Shown here piece after piece: positions 24,517-37,900 of a stretch of DNA of 64,000 nt; within the stretch, counting starts at the first letter, position 1, and every line of letters begins with the position of its first letter. The position numbers were made by a program, and so were the translations under genes. Location: positions 26,477,498 to 26,541,497 of the forward strand of contig NC_026660.2 in NCBI RefSeq assembly GCF_000004075.3. Direction: 5' to 3'. The notes under the pieces were generated by a model. The model searched no databases. It saw only the letters and a program-made list of their open reading frames with translations, and was not told where the DNA came from. The DNA is from Cucumis sativus. Its lineage: Eukaryota; Streptophyta; Magnoliopsida; Cucurbitales; Cucurbitaceae.

Positions 24517-26865
24517 ATGGCCAATGGTGGTGGTTACCGGACAAAGTTTAATGGTGGGCTTGAGTTCTTTGACCTTACTTATACTGTGTTAAAAGACAAG
24601 GAACATGAAGGGAAACTGGTGAAGCAAGAAGTAGATTTGTTGCACAGGATTTCGGGGTATGCACCAAAAGGAAGTATCACTGCAGTATTAGGTCCCAGTG
24701 GGGCTGGAAAATCTACCTTTCTGGATGGTCTAGCAGGAAGAATTGCAAGTGGAAGCCTGAAGGGCAGAGTTTCTTTGGATGGCATGGAAATGAGCCCAGG
24801 CTTGATTAAAAGAACTTCTGCATATATCATGCAAGATGACAGGCTCTTCCCAAAGCTAACTGTATATGAGACTCTGATGTTTGCAGCAGACTTTCGGCTT
24901 GGTCCAATTCCAAAGAACGAAAAAAAGCAACGAGTGGAAAACATGATTGAGCAACTTGGCTTATCTGTAAGCAGATCATTAGCTTTTTTCCTTTCAATGT
25001 ATTTGTTATATTTCAAGATCTAACCAATGAAATCATTGGTTGGTTGTTCTATCGCAGTCAGCTCGAAACACCTATATTGGAGATGAAGGAACAAGAGGGG
25101 TGTCTGGCGGCGAACGTAGAAGAGTATCGATTGGGGTGGACATCATCCATGGGCCATCAGTGCTCTTCCTTGATGAGCCTACTTCAGGACTAGACTCAAC
25201 CAGTGCGTATAGTGTCATTGAAAAGGTTCATAACATAGCGAGCACTGGCAGCACTGTGGTCCTTACAATTCACCAGCCATCATCACGAATCCTATCATTC
25301 TTAGACCATCTCATCATCCTTGCTCGAGGACAGCTTATGTTTCAAGGGCCATCAAAGGATGTTAATCACCATCTCACTGTAATGGGACGAAAAGTGCCTC
25401 AAGGGGAAAGTCCAATTGAATATCTAATGGATGTTATTCGAGCATATGATCAGTCTGAATTTGGAGTGGAGGCACTAGCTGAGTTTGCTAGGACAGGAAC
25501 GAATCCACCCCACTTGACTGATGAAGAGATTTCACTATCTACTATACAATCCTCGCCGGTTTCATCCTCTCACTCTGGCAACTTTGTAACTGGAAAACGA
25601 CTCCATTTGCAAACTAATACTCGCGCTTTAAATGATTTTAACCATAGTTTGAGAAGCCCTTATAACACATCAAGATCATGGAGTGCGAGTAATAGTGTGG
25701 TTATGCAGGCATCGAGGCTGCAACATAGACAACAAGATGGAACAAAAAATCGTAATCAAATGAGGTACATCAAATCAATGCTTAAAAGTTGTATTTCATT
25801 ACTATTTTACTATTAACATCCATTTGATACAGCATCAAAGCCGAGAACTATAATCTTCAGTTTTACTTGATTTGCAGTAATTCTTCGGCCTCTTATGCAT
25901 ACTCATTTGATGTTCTTAATGGCACACCAACACCTCATAGCAGTGATTACACAGTGAATGAAAATGACTACCTGACTTCAAATATCGGTTCAAAATCTGT
26001 TCCCATACATAATAACATGGGAAAAAAGATTTCGAACTCGTTCTTCTCTGAGACCTGGATTCTTATGCGTAGAAACTTCAAGAACATCTCACGAACACCC
26101 GAGCTGTTCCTCTCAAGGTTGATGGTCCTGACAGTGATGGGATTTATGATGGCTACAATGTTCTTGAAACCTAAAGAGAATACCCAAGGAATTACAGACC
26201 GTCTCAGCTTCTTCATCTTTACCGTCTGTCTCTTCTTTTTCTCTTCCAATGATGCTGTCCCAGCATTCATACAAGAACGTTTCATTTTCATCCGTGAAAC
26301 TTCCCACAATGCCTACAGAGCATCATCTTACACCATAGCTGGTTTGATTACTCACCTGCCTTTTCTTGGCCTGCAAGCTCTGGTTTATGCTTTGATAGTT
26401 TGGTTCGCTTTGAAACTTCGGGGATCTTTCATATATTTTCTGATAGTCCTCTACATGTCCCTGCTTTCAACAAACTCATTCGTTGTATTCATTAGCTCAG
26501 TAGTACCAAACTATATCTTGGGTTATGCAGCTGTGATTGCTTTCACTGCCCTCTTTTTCTTGTTTTGTGGGTACTTCTTAAACAGCCACGACATTCCTCC
26601 ATACTGGAAGTGGATGAACAAGATTTCCACGATGACATATCCATATGAAGGGCTGCTGATGAATGAGTATCAAACTTCCATTCCATTCGGGAAGCAATCA
26701 AATGGAACTGATATTTCTGGTATCAACATATTGGAAAGTCTTCACATCAGTACCGATTCAGATAAAAAGTGGGAAAATGTGGCTGTGATGTTTGCTTGGG
26801 CCGTGCTTTATAGGATACTATTCTACCTAATTCTTCGTTTTGCATCCAAGAACCAGAGGAAGTGA
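24517..26865 (+). CDS. STR2: Half-size ABCG transporter, STR2-like
   Basis: Three exons (24517-24966, 25058-25764, 25878-26865) encode 714 residues in the order nucleotide-binding domain then membrane domain, as in all ABCG half-transporters. Walker A GPSGAGKS is at 59-66, signature VSGGE at 165-169, Walker B VLFLDE at 185-190 and the switch His at 222 (TIHQPSSR). The membrane domain (about 435-710) has the usual six hydrophobic segments. The opening residues, GGLEFFDLTYTVLKDK, and the linker GESPIEYLMDVIRAYDQSE resemble STR2, which pairs with STR in the periarbuscular membrane and is needed for lipid supply to mycorrhizal fungi. Plants that lost the symbiosis, such as Arabidopsis, lack it. 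Family membership is certain from motifs; the STR2 orthology rests on remembered similarity and could be a close ABCG paralogue. Confidence 0.88.
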
Positions 26866-28103
26866 AGAACCAAGGATATGCTCATACATTTGTTCTTATA
26901 TTAGATTGCTGATTTAATTCAGAGTGAAATTTGCTTTCATTTTCCTTCTTTTTTTCTTGTATTGGAAAACCAAGTTCTACTTACGTCAGTGAAACTGCAG
27001 TAAAAAATGACTTTCAATTTCCTGGGAGAAACCGAAGTTAAAATAACAGCAACGAAGTTTTTGAATTTGGACAAAACAAATTCAAGAGCTATAATAAACT
27101 ATGTCCATAGCCATAATATCCTAGGAGATTCATTCTCAAATGATGCAGGGTCACCTGCATATCCATATTCCAATTCTAAATTCGCTCTCAGAATAATAAT
27201 TCGTGGCAGCTCACGTTCCTCTTTAGGTCCCGTTCGTTCATCCTCTCTTTCATCCTGGTTTTCAGTTCTCTTAACTTAATTTTGGATGAATTAAATGCAT
27301 TGCTATCGAAAAATCAAATCCTATAATAAAGCATGCAAACAAATCAATTTCAACATTGGAGATGATCAAATATTTGAAAAAAACTAAATTCTGAGGAACT
27401 TCTTCATTGGTATTTTGCATAGAAGTCACTTATTTGCCAAATATCATGCCTCAGGTTTACCTTTTCATGGCCTACCGGTTAGTATCTACATTAGCTTGGT
27501 GGAGTCTTCACCCGTGTCACAGCTGCTCATTTATGATTACTAAGAGTTTGGAGCATCCGCCAAAAGTTCAAAGACAACAAAATAACATTTGCTATGTTTT
27601 GCATATTTCAACGAATCAAATATATAGAGAACCCAGGAATAATATTAAGGGCCTAAGAAAAAGGCTAAGAGCAACTATTTGATCAATCAATTAGCCAAGG
27701 AAAATGCAATAGGAAAGGCTAAAACAATTATTTGATCAAATTTGAGATGCTATGGTGGACGGACTGATGAAGAGTGGAGGTAATTGAAGACAAGATAACC
27801 CAAAGAACTTTCAGGGGTATTTTCAACAACCTTCGCCAAAGACTCGTGTGATTTAACAACTTGCTAGTTGAGTCAAGGAAACAAAAATGATCCTAAATTC
27901 CTAATTGTGCATATTCCTTGAAGCACACAACATGAATTAGAATTCAAGTAGATCAGTATAAAAGCACTAGACAGATATGATTTTAAACATCAATGTGTAC
28001 ACATAATCATTACACAAGATCCTCATATTTCGTTTACACTAGTGAAAACAAGACAAAAACTATAACAGGGAGCTATGTCTTTTTATACAAGGTAAAGTAA
28101 ACA
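26866..28103. other. Intergenic spacer, convergent 3' ends
   Basis: This lies between the stops of the STR2-like gene (+) and BRK1 (-). Open frames at 27.0-27.7 kb have no protein-like features. Probably both 3' untranslated regions plus spacer. Confidence 0.6.
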
Positions 28104-28713
28104 TTAAGTGGTAAAAAGAGATGAGTTAGCAGATGCAGTACTGACTTGGACTTCAAGCATTTCAAGCCGCCTCTCGAGGGTATCAAGTTTCTCGTTCAAA
28201 GATGCCAACTTGCTCTTTGTTGTTGCCTCTAATGAAACAAGGACATGAATTAGAAACCCGAATATTCCTACGATTAGTAACCGACCAAGTAAAATATACA
28301 GCAATACTGACTTCAAAATTGAAAAAAAAAATCTTACTGAAAAACTATCGCCGGAGATTGAAAAATCATAGGCCAAATGGGTGCTCGGCTAATCAAATCC
28401 CAGAAGATAAAATAATGATATAAATCCAGAATAAGAGATGGGATTCAATTATCAAGTTTATAAAGAAAATATTAAAAGTTTGGATTGAAAAAGGTAACTA
28501 ATTATAACAAGTGAGGAAATTTCTAATAATAGAAGAGATCTAAGAATCGAGGAGAGAGAGCGAGAAAAGGGGATGAGTACCGAAATGGACGAGGAAATCA
28601 AAGAGACGACGGACATTGATGGAAATATGAGAGATGAATTCGCGATTTTCCCAATCAGCTTGAACCGCTATCCCTACGTTTACAGCGTTAGTAATTCCGC
28701 CAGCTCTAGCCAT
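28104..28713 (-). CDS. BRK1: BRICK1, subunit of the SCAR/WAVE complex
   Basis: Two exons (28581-28713 and 28104-28228, minus strand) join to 85 residues, the normal BRK1/HSPC300 length. The start MARAGGITNAVNVGIAVQAD and the coiled-coil end KLDTLERRLEMLEVQVSTA are close to the Arabidopsis protein, one of the most conserved plant cytoskeletal proteins. The splice restores a Glu codon (G plus AG) between LVHF and ATTKSKLASL, exactly as in the family. BRK1 stabilises SCAR and so supports ARP2/3-driven actin branching, which shapes trichomes and epidermal lobes. An unspliced reading would end soon after exon 1, so the intron is needed. Confidence 0.96.
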
Positions 28714-30598
28714 GAGAAAGAGATCTTTCTGTATGGCGCGAACTGAGATAAGAAGATGGGTTGAAATTGGTGTTGAAGGAGAAGGCAAGGGTTGAGCTCT
28801 CAATTTCAATTATAGCATAACCATAAACAAACCACCACCCGAAAGCGAGTTTATTGTGGTTACCATTTTCACCAAACTATGTTATGTGCACACCACGAAT
28901 CTCTCTCTCCCATCAAAACTCGAATTGAATTTTCTTTTTTCTTTCTTTTTCTGAAAAACAATTCCTTCTCTTTTTAATCTTTCAATTTCATGACTTTAGA
29001 TTTTAGACCTATTAAATATTGCTTCCAGTTTTTACTAATTTTAACAAAATAGAAACTACATATTACTATTTCAATCTCTCCTTATTTTTTCTTTTATCTA
29101 ACTAACTTATTCCATTGCTCATTGTGTTAAAGTATTTACAAAATATAATATGAAATTTTACTACAAATATTATTTATAAAATATGAAATTTAACTATCTA
29201 AAGGTTGAAGACTGTATTGAGAAAAATATTACAACATATACTGAGCCTAAAGTTTTATCTTCAATTGTTACTTGTCCATTAATTTTTTTTAAAACTTTGA
29301 AAGGAAATATATATATATATATGTATATGAAATTGTGGTTTTATTTTAATCAACGTTTTGGTGATTAATCTATCATATATCTTCGTTTTGGCATCAAGAT
29401 ATCATCTTTAAATACAAAGTGTATAACTTATCTTCTTGATCTAACATTTCAAGCATTTAAACATTTTTTTTAATGAAAACTATGAATTAACGGAGAAAAT
29501 TATATTAACACCAATTCATCAACATAGCCATCTCAACAAACTATGGATTGTTTGTGATTCAAACATATGCACCCATCAATTTTATTTAAATACTACAAAA
29601 GATTGGAATGGAAAGTTTTAAACTTTATCAATCCTATGTTTAGTTTAGTTTATATATCCGATTAATAAAAGAACATATCCAAACTCATTTAAAAAACTAG
29701 TGAGTTCATTTATTGAGTTATCATATAAAAAATAAATGAGTTCATTAATAGATTATACTTACAAAGTTTACTGTCTATTACATGAAGTTGTAAGAATTAA
29801 TGCAAACATCTATCTTGTCATCCAGTTTATATATCCTATTGGTGATGTTGTGGAGGCTGCCACGGCCGCTCTACCATCATTTGATCATGTCGTAGCAGTT
29901 AAGTTCATTTTTGTGGATGCTTTGTTTAGTTTATAGAAAATTGGATTCCCCTTTTTTGAGAACTTACTTTTAAGTTTTATTTTGGTGGAACCTGGAGCTA
30001 GAAGTCATATTACGGAACTGTTTTCTATATCAAATACAGAGTAAGGTCATAATAACAAAGTTAATAGGATTAATAAAAGAAAAAAAGATAGATCAAATGA
30101 TGACAAACTAGTGGGAAAGAAATAACTGGAATCAAACCAGTTTATTTTCGTAGATAACTTCAAAATGCAATATATACATCTCAGACCCAATCAAAATGAT
30201 CTGCTGAATTTGTGCATTTCAAATAATTAAAACTTACAAACTTGACACATGACCCTTTAGTTTCTTCGTCACCATTTCTTTTCTGCTTCATCCCTGTTTC
30301 AGACATATAAACATTTCAGAACTGAGACAGCTAGAGCATACGGATTTAACTTTATGTTATTTAGAAGAAAGTGATCGACATTTTGCCTATAAGTTTCCAA
30401 GTTTGAAAAGTAATATTAGAAACCCAGCTTTAAAACAAAATAAAAAGTAGTTCTTTTTAATATATATTTATATATCTGGTAAAATCTTAGAGTCTTCTTG
30501 CAACAAGGAAGATAACGATAATCCAGTTTAGTTATTTATATAACATGACAATTTTTTTTTTTTCTAAAATGATCTCTTACCAGGCAGGCCTTTTTCTC
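28714..30598. other. Intergenic spacer between SHMT 3' end and BRK1
   Basis: AT-rich, with no recognisable gene. It should contain the BRK1 promoter on its left side and the SHMT 3' untranslated region on its right side. Short frames here look random. Confidence 0.6.
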
Positions 30599-33500
30599 TC
30601 AGCTCTTGTATTTCATTGTTTCCTTTTCAAAACCAATAGTAGGAAATTTCTTTGCATATTCCTCAACATCCTGTTTTAGATTTTTGATCTCGGACTGGAA
30701 GTAAGGAGTTGATTCCATTGTGGTAAGAAAGTCCTTCAATTTTGTTCCTGGATAAACAAGATGAGAAATCTTATCTTAGAAGGGACAGACCCAGATTTGG
30801 CAAAAATAAATGAAAAGCCAAGTACACGTAAAGTTGAATTAGAAGGGCATTAGGAACCTTTGGTTTCTGCTTTGATCTTTACGGCTATGTTCACAGCAGC
30901 ATCAAAGAACTCTGCTACCTTAGCGAAGTCTTCCTCAACAAATCCTCTGGAGGTAAGAGCGGGAGTTCCTGAATGATAAATGGATATTAGCTAAACTGAT
31001 GGTAACCACAATGGATATCAGCTCAATTTTGGATTTTACCCATCCTGATACCACCGGGAACCATAGCTGAGACATCTCCAGGAACAGTGTTTTTGTTGGC
31101 AGCGATATGAACTGATTCCAGCACCTTTTCAACTCTTGAACCATCAATACCCTGGACGGTTTTATTTAAAATAATAGTCAAGTTTTCACTTTTTTTCCTA
31201 AGAGTGTCTTCTTGAGCGAAACTTCATAACCAGAATATACATAACAACGTAACCTTTAGAAAATATCTTGTTAAGGGCAACAAACTAAACAGAAGATTAT
31301 TAGTTTCTCTAAGCATTTAAATTCACAAAGAACTACGAATAAGAAAAAAATAAAAACAGCTTCTTTACATAGCTAAACAAAAGCAAGGTGCTCTCTTACC
31401 TTATTCTTCAAATTTACTAGAACCAGATGATTATCAGTTCCACCAGATACAAGTTCATAGCCTTTCTCAGCGAGAGACTGCATTAGTTTTTCTAATATGG
31501 TCAGCCAAAATATCACAAGCAAGTCAAATAAAACTTTTGTACCTGATAATGAAAATGTCCTGGGAGACAATTTAGTTCATCTAATAAAAATTAGATACCT
31601 GTGCAAAATTTGAGCAATTCCTAAGAACTTGCTCTTGATAGGCTTTGTATTCTGGAGTTGTTGCCTACATCCATAAATGAAATTTTTTTGCAAAATTTTC
31701 ATATTCCTAGTAAAATCAATAAGAGAAACATGTTTATCATCAAGCCAACCTGTTTCAGTGCAACTGCTAAACCAGTAATTGTGTGGTTGTGCGGACCACC
31801 TTGTAGACCAGGAAAGACAGCCTGATTGATTTTGTCCTCGTAGTCATATAACACCTTCAGGGGGATGCAGGAGATGTTGACATTATTACAACTTCATATA
31901 ATTGCCTTAAATTTGCAATTCAGAAATTTTTTTAAAAAATGCATCTATCCTAAAGTGAGAATAATGAATAATGACAGAAAACAGAAGGTCAAGGATAATA
32001 TTTGCACTTATGAAAAACCAAACAGAAGTACCTCCCGCCCTTGTTTATTTATCTCTTTCACTCCTTTCCTAAAAAATATCATGGCTCCACGTGGGCCACG
32101 AAGTGACTTGTGAGTCGTGGTGGTTACAATATCAGCATATTCAAATGGTGAAGGGATAACATCAGCTGCAACCAATCCACTGATATGTGCCATATCTGCC
32201 AACATTATAGCTTTTTGTTTATCACAGACCTGTGGAAAGGCTTAGCACATGTGAGCCTTGGACCATACAAGGTGTAGCCTGAGATCGAGACCACAATTTT
32301 TGATAGAATTGAAGTGCTCACGTTGAAATGCATATGAAAGTCAATGAGTGTACCTTGCGTATACGTGCATAATCATATAAGCGTGCATAGGCACTGGCAC
32401 CAGCAACAATTAACTTAGGCCGGAAAAGAGTAGCACTTCTCTCCAACTGTCATTTGTGGTTAAATGCATCAGTAACATGACTTCAAAGTTTATTAATGGC
32501 TCAATTTCCACCAAAAGGAACTATATCACTAATCCAGTAAGTTCAAAACTACACTTTCATATACTGCGTAGACTATTAATAAACTCTGGTCAAAAATTCA
32601 AAGATACTTGATATAGTGAAGACTTGGATAAAACTCTGATCTGGAAGAAGAGTTAGTCAGAAAACCGGTTTTTTTGGCAAAAAAAAATGCTAGAAACTTG
32701 TTAGTATTTCCAGATCACCATATTGTTTGCTTGAAATGGACTCCTCAAAATTTTCTACCTTATGAATTTGCTTGGGACTATATAACAAAGATAAAAGAAT
32801 GGTGAGAATAAATTGCACAATACCTGATCATAGTCAATATAGCCCGTGCTCTCATCCAATCTGTATGGCATTGTCTCAAAAAATATAGATACTGCAGAGA
32901 TCTTTTTGGTATCAGTCTGCACAATCACACAAGAGACGTCTTTTTTTAGTTACTTGTTAGTTAAGCAGGGACCAAAAAATGATTTACTAAAAAGGATACT
33001 TCTTATAGTAAAATAGCCAGAGGAATAATGTTAATAACATATTATTGATATTTGTTCATAAAATAGCAATCGCTAAAAAACAATTTTTTTAAAAAAATGA
33101 ATGGCTAAAAAGAAACCGGTTGAGTAACATCGAGAGATTGATGAGAAACGTATATTACAGAACTAGAGCATGATGATAATTAAAAATAATAAAAAAAATG
33201 AAAGATATAGAGGTTTATATCAACAGAGTTCTTAAAGTTACAGCCAGGCACCTGGTAACCATGAGAGAGATGTCCACCATGAGGAAGATCAAGCGCCATA
33301 ATTCTTTCGTGGGGTTTTAGCAATGCAGTATAAACTTGAAAATTGGATGGAGAGCCAGATAAAGATTGAACATTCACTGCAACAAAACCATGATATTCAA
33401 TAAAAAAATTGTGAATGACTGAAAGTTCCCCAGTTAAAACATTCCTATACCAATGCATATGTGAACCTTTCTCCATTAACCAATGGCTGTATGTATCCCA

Positions 33501-34914
33501 CTGGATAAAATTTATATACCATCTAGTGATTCTAGACATTCGTTATTTCCAGACAATTATATTTAATACCTCCCCATTTTTCTGGATCCAATCGAAATGC
33601 TTCCAGAGCACGTTTCTGACACAAGGATTCGGCCATGTCGATGTACCTACAAAATGTAGAAAAATAACGATGATAATGAGGATTCAATTTTCAAAAGAAA
33701 AATGATGGCGATGATAATGAAAAAACGAAACCTTCAGTGTTGCACAGCCAATAAACAATAGGAGTTAAGGAATTATTTACATATTTATTGGCTACTTTAA
33801 GGTATGGCCATCAAATAACAAGAAAAATGAAATTTTAAGAAAAAACCGAAAGAATCACGTACTCGTTTCCTCCATAGTATCTAGCCCCAGGATAACCTTC
33901 ACTATATTTGTTAGTCATAACAGATCCAACTGCTTGCATCACAGAGACGGAAGTGAAGTTCTCAGATGGTATGAGTTCCAGGCCCTTCAAATAACAAATA
34001 GATTACGGTTTCCATTGGAAGATTGAACTTCAAAGAGAAATTAAGCACTTGACTCAACAATATATGCAAATACCATCTATTATGGAGCGTGGTTAACTAT
34101 CACACAAGAACTCAAATTAACAAGAGCGTAAATATAAATAAGTTGTCAACTGAAAAAACATGAGAACTGAAAGAATAAAAAAAACACTTCAAATGGATTG
34201 AGTTGTTGAGTACCACAGGTTTTTATCTCATCCCAGCCAAACCAATTTTAAATGAACGATGTTGATTGATCAAATAAGCATCCAAATTATTCAAGCAATT
34301 AAAATAACCAACTAAAAAGCACAACACACTTCACAGCAAAACTGCTCACCTTCCATTGCCTGGCCTTCTCGAGTTCGATTATGTCCGCAATTTCTGGATC
34401 AATTACCTCGAGCGGATCGTTCAGTTGTTTCGGCCACTGTAAGAGATATGCAACCATAAGCATAATTTGAGACATGAAATGCGAGTATACAGAATCAAAG
34501 AAGAAGAGAGAGATTGAATTACCGGAACGCGCGGTCTCTCCTTATCATAGACAGCTTCGTTGGGCAAAGAAGACTAAGAGAACAATGAAACAGTTGAGGA
34601 TTAGAACATACATGGAGGGTAAGAATTATAGAGTAATCAATCTAGACAATCTCTTATGTGTTTCTTGATTGAGTAAGAAGAAAAAGGAAGAAGAACGCAT
34701 GGTAATTAAGCGGGGTTCGTTAATGAGCTCGGAGCAGCTCAGGCATGCGTTATTGCGGAGAGCAAAATAAAAAGAAAAAGAAGTAGTAAAGAGAAGAATA
34801 TAATAGAAAAGAGAAAGAGACCAGATAACGGAAAGAGGCTCCATGGAGGTGACGAAGGGGGCTGTGAATGGAAGAAGAAAGCCTACGTAGCGCCATGGCC
34901 ATTGCCAGTGCCAT
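30599..34914 (-). CDS. SHM1: Serine hydroxymethyltransferase, mitochondrial
   Basis: Fifteen exons on the minus strand (34822-34914, 34523-34573, 34350-34436, 33863-33984, 33570-33646, 33252-33376, 32824-32916, 32354-32446, 32032-32229, 31750-31854, 31599-31664, 31400-31477, 31040-31151, 30858-30968, 30599-30747) sum to 1560 bases, 519 residues. All phases agree. The first 31 residues are Ala, Leu, Arg and Ser rich without acids, a mitochondrial presequence. Motifs run in family order: [54 protein letters not shown], and [13 protein letters not shown] with the PLP-binding Lys at about 288. The enzyme interconverts serine and glycine with folate; the mitochondrial form works with glycine decarboxylase in photorespiration. 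Length and exon number match plant SHM1/SHM2. Assignment to SHM1 rather than SHM2 is by similarity only. Confidence 0.96.
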
Positions 34915-37900
34915 ATTCTCTCTATCTGCTTCGTTTTATCCACTCTCACACTCAACACTCCCACATTTTATTTTGTAAATAGAAAAAATGCATATATTAA
35001 TAATATGTGTATTTTAGTGCTTTTGATGAATAAGCTCCCGCGCACATTCAAAATTAACCGCATATATCCCATCCATACTTTGAACATTTCCAAGCCACAA
35101 ATATACCTTTTCTTTTTCAATGCTTATATCAAAAGAAATGCACAAATAGTCATCTTCTCAAATATCAAACCCAGCTTTTTTTTTTTTAATTCAATGTAGG
35201 CCACAAAATTTCATACATTTTTCTCTTCATAGGGCTCGCTTTATTTAGATATCATAAATGTCCATTAACACAAGGTAGTAACAAAATTGCGGCATCCTCT
35301 AAACAGGTATTGTTGTTAAACCGCGTAATGGCAATAAAAATTTGACTACAAACACATCATTCTTGCATCAACTTTAGTAATATTGAATTAGATATAATTT
35401 TACTCTTCTATTATTCTTCTTATTATCTTCGCATCAAAAAAACAAATTATAGTATTGAAATAAAAATACTAATATTGTATTAACTTTATGGACATGTTAG
35501 AGGCCGTTTAACAATGTTTTTATTTTTTGTTTTTTTGTTCTATATTTCCCATTTCATTTTTTTTCTTTTTTACTTTTGAAAAAGAAATAGGACCATGTTC
35601 GATAACTATTTTTCGTTTTTTATTTTTTCAAATAAAAAAAATGGATAATCATTTATTGTTTTTTCTAACATTTTCCCTTAATTTTTCAGTTTAAATATAA
35701 TTTTATTAGATAAAAACATTTTTAAAAAAGTATAGAATTCATTACAATATTAAGAAATATAAAATTCATTAAAAAAAATAATATAGGTTTTATTAATCTT
35801 ATGCTATTAAATTTTGATTTGAAATATTATTTTTCATTCAAATAATTTCTTTTAAATAATATTGATTCAAATTAACTCATTTATACCATCTAAGATAATT
35901 TAAATGATTATCTTATTAAACAAAATTATATTATGTAAAATTCTACTAATTTGTATGATACTAAAAATAATAAGTTTAAAGTATAATATGTCTATCCCAA
36001 AATTTGAAATTTGAAATTCAGAAAATATTTAAATTAAAAAATAAAGTGAATATTAACATATCTTCCAACCAATGAGGCAACTAAAAATTAAATATAAATG
36101 GTAACGTTATCAAACGGTCATAAGCCTTGTATAATGCAAATGCATAATTAGTCCCTTTATTTTAAACTTTTATAAGCCGAGGCAAAATATATATAAAAAG
36201 TTTTATCTGAAATATTAATGGGCTTTGTTACGGAGGCCCGAATTGTTTTGGGCCACGAAGTTTGCGTCAAGGTCCAGCACTTTTAAGTCCTTTAGAAATC
36301 AGTTTTTACAATATTTACTCTAAGTTTGCTTTCATCGAATAGGACGTAAATGTTGCATGACAAACGTGCAAGGCGCAACGTTTCCTGCTGACTCAATTTC
36401 CAAAAACCCACTTCAATAATAATTTTAACCATTGGATTCAAACCTTTTAGTCCAAAATGAGAGACCGTATTAATTATCGTTAAGTTAAATTTATTTAGTT
36501 TTAATATTATTTTAGCTCAAATTATAAATGTTGTTGTATAACTTTAAGTTTAAATGTTAAAATAGGATGAATGAAGTTTTAAAAAGGGAGTGATTATATG
36601 AATTGGATAAAGATAGTAAAAGAAAAAAGAATAGGAATATTAATTTGATTATATTATGAATATGAGGTTGTAGTGGAGAATGAGATGTTATTGCTTAGAA
36701 GTAGGAGAAGCAACAAATCCGTCATGTTTGGTGGGGCTTTCCAAGGTGAGGTTGTTAACGAACACTCACATGTTCAACTTAACATAAGAATACAGCCATT
36801 TTAGTTGCATCTTTCTATTTTACAAATATGTCTATAAAATGTTGATGCTCCTACATACTTTTCCAAAAACTTACAAGAATAAAAATATTTAAATTTATTT
36901 TTCTACATAAGAAGGTGTGGAGTGAGTAGTGACGTAGTTGACGTCTGCGGTATTTATGTTATAATTAGTATTATACTACTTCACCAAATAAAGCCAGCTA
37001 TTCAAACTCAATTAAACAAATAACGATGCTACCATTATTATTATTATTATTTTGCCTCAGTTTATTATGAAGGGAATAATTCTTTTTTAATGTTAACTAA
37101 ACCATGGCTAAACTTCTTTTCTATTTATTAATCATGTTTTATAATATACTTCTTTTTACGGGATACGTCAATGGATATCAATAATTATTTCTGTTTCTTG
37201 TTACCTTAATTACAATACAACCCATTTAATATAGTGACTTAGTTATGTTACATGGTAGGTAGTATATATATTCATTATTAGATTTTTTTTTTAATTTCTT
37301 TTATTAAGTGTCACATCTAAACTCTTTATCTACTATATATATATATATTCTATTTAAACTCTAAACTTTGGTTGTTTTGTTGGATAATGATTTAATGTGT
37401 CTATTTACTCAAAATTTTATACTAAAATATACTATTTTCACATATATGAACTTTTGGAAATTAATTAATTAATTAGTTATGAAGTCCAACGAGACCCTAT
37501 AATTGCTTTTAATATTATTTTAAATATGTAAATAAATTTTAGAAATGTTGAATATGGTATTTTTTTAAATAATTATTGTAAAAAATATTAAGCACGATTA
37601 AATTAACTTTTATTTTGGGTACACAAATTAACATGGAAGTTGTGTGTCTCATACATGACTTCATTGTCACGTTTGCAATTACAACATGCACGAAATTGTG
37701 AACCGGATACACGACTTCAATGTTGATATTTAAAATAATTTATATATTTAGTTTTTCATTGTCTAAAAATTTGTCATATATAATTATATTTTTTCCATAA
37801 ATAATAATGTAAAATGTGAGATCTCGTAATTTACTTGTAACACACTATTTTTGAAAACTTTTTCATGTCAAATAAGAAGCAAAATCAATTTATTACAGTC

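Noticed and set aside
25968-26309. 113-codon minus-strand frame
   Set aside because: Antisense shadow of the ABCG membrane domain exon.
27007-27682. Two plus-strand frames of about 90 codons
   Set aside because: No domain, no start context, located in the 3' flank of the ABCG gene; treated as untranslated sequence.
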